Shown piece after piece: positions 5,328 to 5,557 of a stretch of 5,557 nt of DNA (within the stretch, counting starts at the first letter, position 1; each line of letters starts with the position of its first letter). Below the pieces are notes generated by a model. The model made no database searches and had not been told where the DNA came from. It saw only the letters and a program-made list of their open reading frames with translations. Source of the stretch: a bacterium (GTDB lineage Bacteria; Actinomycetota; Acidimicrobiia; Spongiisociales; UBA11373); the NCBI GenBank assembly GCA_013202595.1, contig JABMPV010000466.1, positions 1 through 5,557 of the forward strand. Reading direction: 5' to 3'. Both the position numbers and the translations under genes were made by a program.

Positions 5328-5557
5328 TCAACCTTGCTCCGACGGTGGGATGAGTGCCAATTGCCGGCTGACCGCCATGAGTCGGCCGGTCGAGTCCCAG
5401 ATCTCACCATCCTCATCGAGATACCCGTCGACCAGTGCCCTGGTCGCAAAGCGGAAGCTCAGCCACCCGGGCTGGGGGATCCCGCGGATGTGGACGGTCA
5501 TCTCGATCGTCGGGACCCAGGTCGTCGGGAGGACGTTGAGCACCGGAGGGGGCAGCG
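5328..5557 (-). CDS. Acyl-CoA thioesterase-like protein, C-terminal end (runs off right edge)
   Basis: The last 75 or so residues of a gene entering from the right edge; the frame is open to position 5557. It reads LPPPVLNVLPTTWVPTIEMTVHIRG, PQPGWLSFRF, TRALVDGYLDEDGEIWDSTGRLMAVSRQLAL. The block DGEIWDSTGRLMAVSRQLAL strongly resembles the C-terminal strand pair of hotdog-fold thioesterase-family proteins (TesB-like / acyl-CoA thioesterase), which hydrolyse acyl-CoA to free acid and CoA. Catalytic residues of the N-terminal hotdog are outside the window. The GTG at 5543 lies inside the conserved region and is not a credible start. The stop lies 36 nt before the selD start, so co-transcription is possible, though a functional link to selenium metabolism is not apparent. 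Confidence 0.75.
   Translation of the reverse strand, partial: LPPPVLNVLPTTWVPTIEMTVHIRGIPQPGWLSFRFATRALVDGYLDEDGEIWDSTGRLMAVSRQLALIPPSEQG

Noticed and set aside
5328..5543. A complete 71-residue protein starting at GTG 5543
   Set aside because: The frame is open to the window edge and the sequence is the C-terminal block of a thioesterase-family domain, so this is a partial gene.

Overview
The window is GC-rich, densely packed and almost entirely coded on the minus strand. Gene content (CtaA/CtaB heme A synthesis, an Lgt-family protein, a thioredoxin-like [2Fe-2S] ferredoxin), frequent GTG starts and TAnnnT boxes a few bases ahead of start codons suggest a high-GC actinobacterium, perhaps of the Acidimicrobiia type. 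That taxonomy is inference.

Right block, read on the minus strand from the right edge: the C-terminal end of an acyl-CoA thioesterase-like protein (5557-5328), then selD (5291-4248), a 15-unit heptanucleotide repeat array (4246-4142), a thioredoxin-like [2Fe-2S] ferredoxin (4114-3653), and a membrane-anchored alpha/beta hydrolase (3643-2729). A perfect 11-bp hairpin at 2693-2720 closes the block. selD carries an in-frame TGA exactly at its catalytic Cys/Sec position, with hairpins just downstream that could be a bacterial SECIS. The gene is therefore best read as a selenoprotein of 347 residues starting at GTG 5291. A naive ORF caller would truncate it at a TTG codon and lose the active site.

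Middle: a 25-codon plus-strand gene (2601-2678) for a one-helix membrane microprotein with a strong Shine-Dalgarno converges on the hydrolase and diverges from ctaA. The 144-bp divergent region holds a perfect 9-bp inverted repeat that abuts the microgene's candidate -10 box.

Left block, minus strand: ctaA (heme A synthase) overlaps ctaB (heme O synthase) by ATGA. After these come a 57-residue two-helix protein resembling the second membrane segment of cytochrome c oxidase subunit II, and the N-terminal part of an Lgt-family prolipoprotein diacylglyceryl transferase that runs off the left edge. CtaB makes heme O from heme B and CtaA oxidises it to heme A for aa3-type oxidase. The small CoxB-like protein fits that respiratory context.

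The most notable items are the UGA-containing selD with its putative SECIS, the heptamer array between selD and the ferredoxin, the unannotated microprotein gene with its operator-like inverted repeat, and repeated TAnnnT boxes 6-8 nt ahead of start codons that suggest leaderless transcripts.
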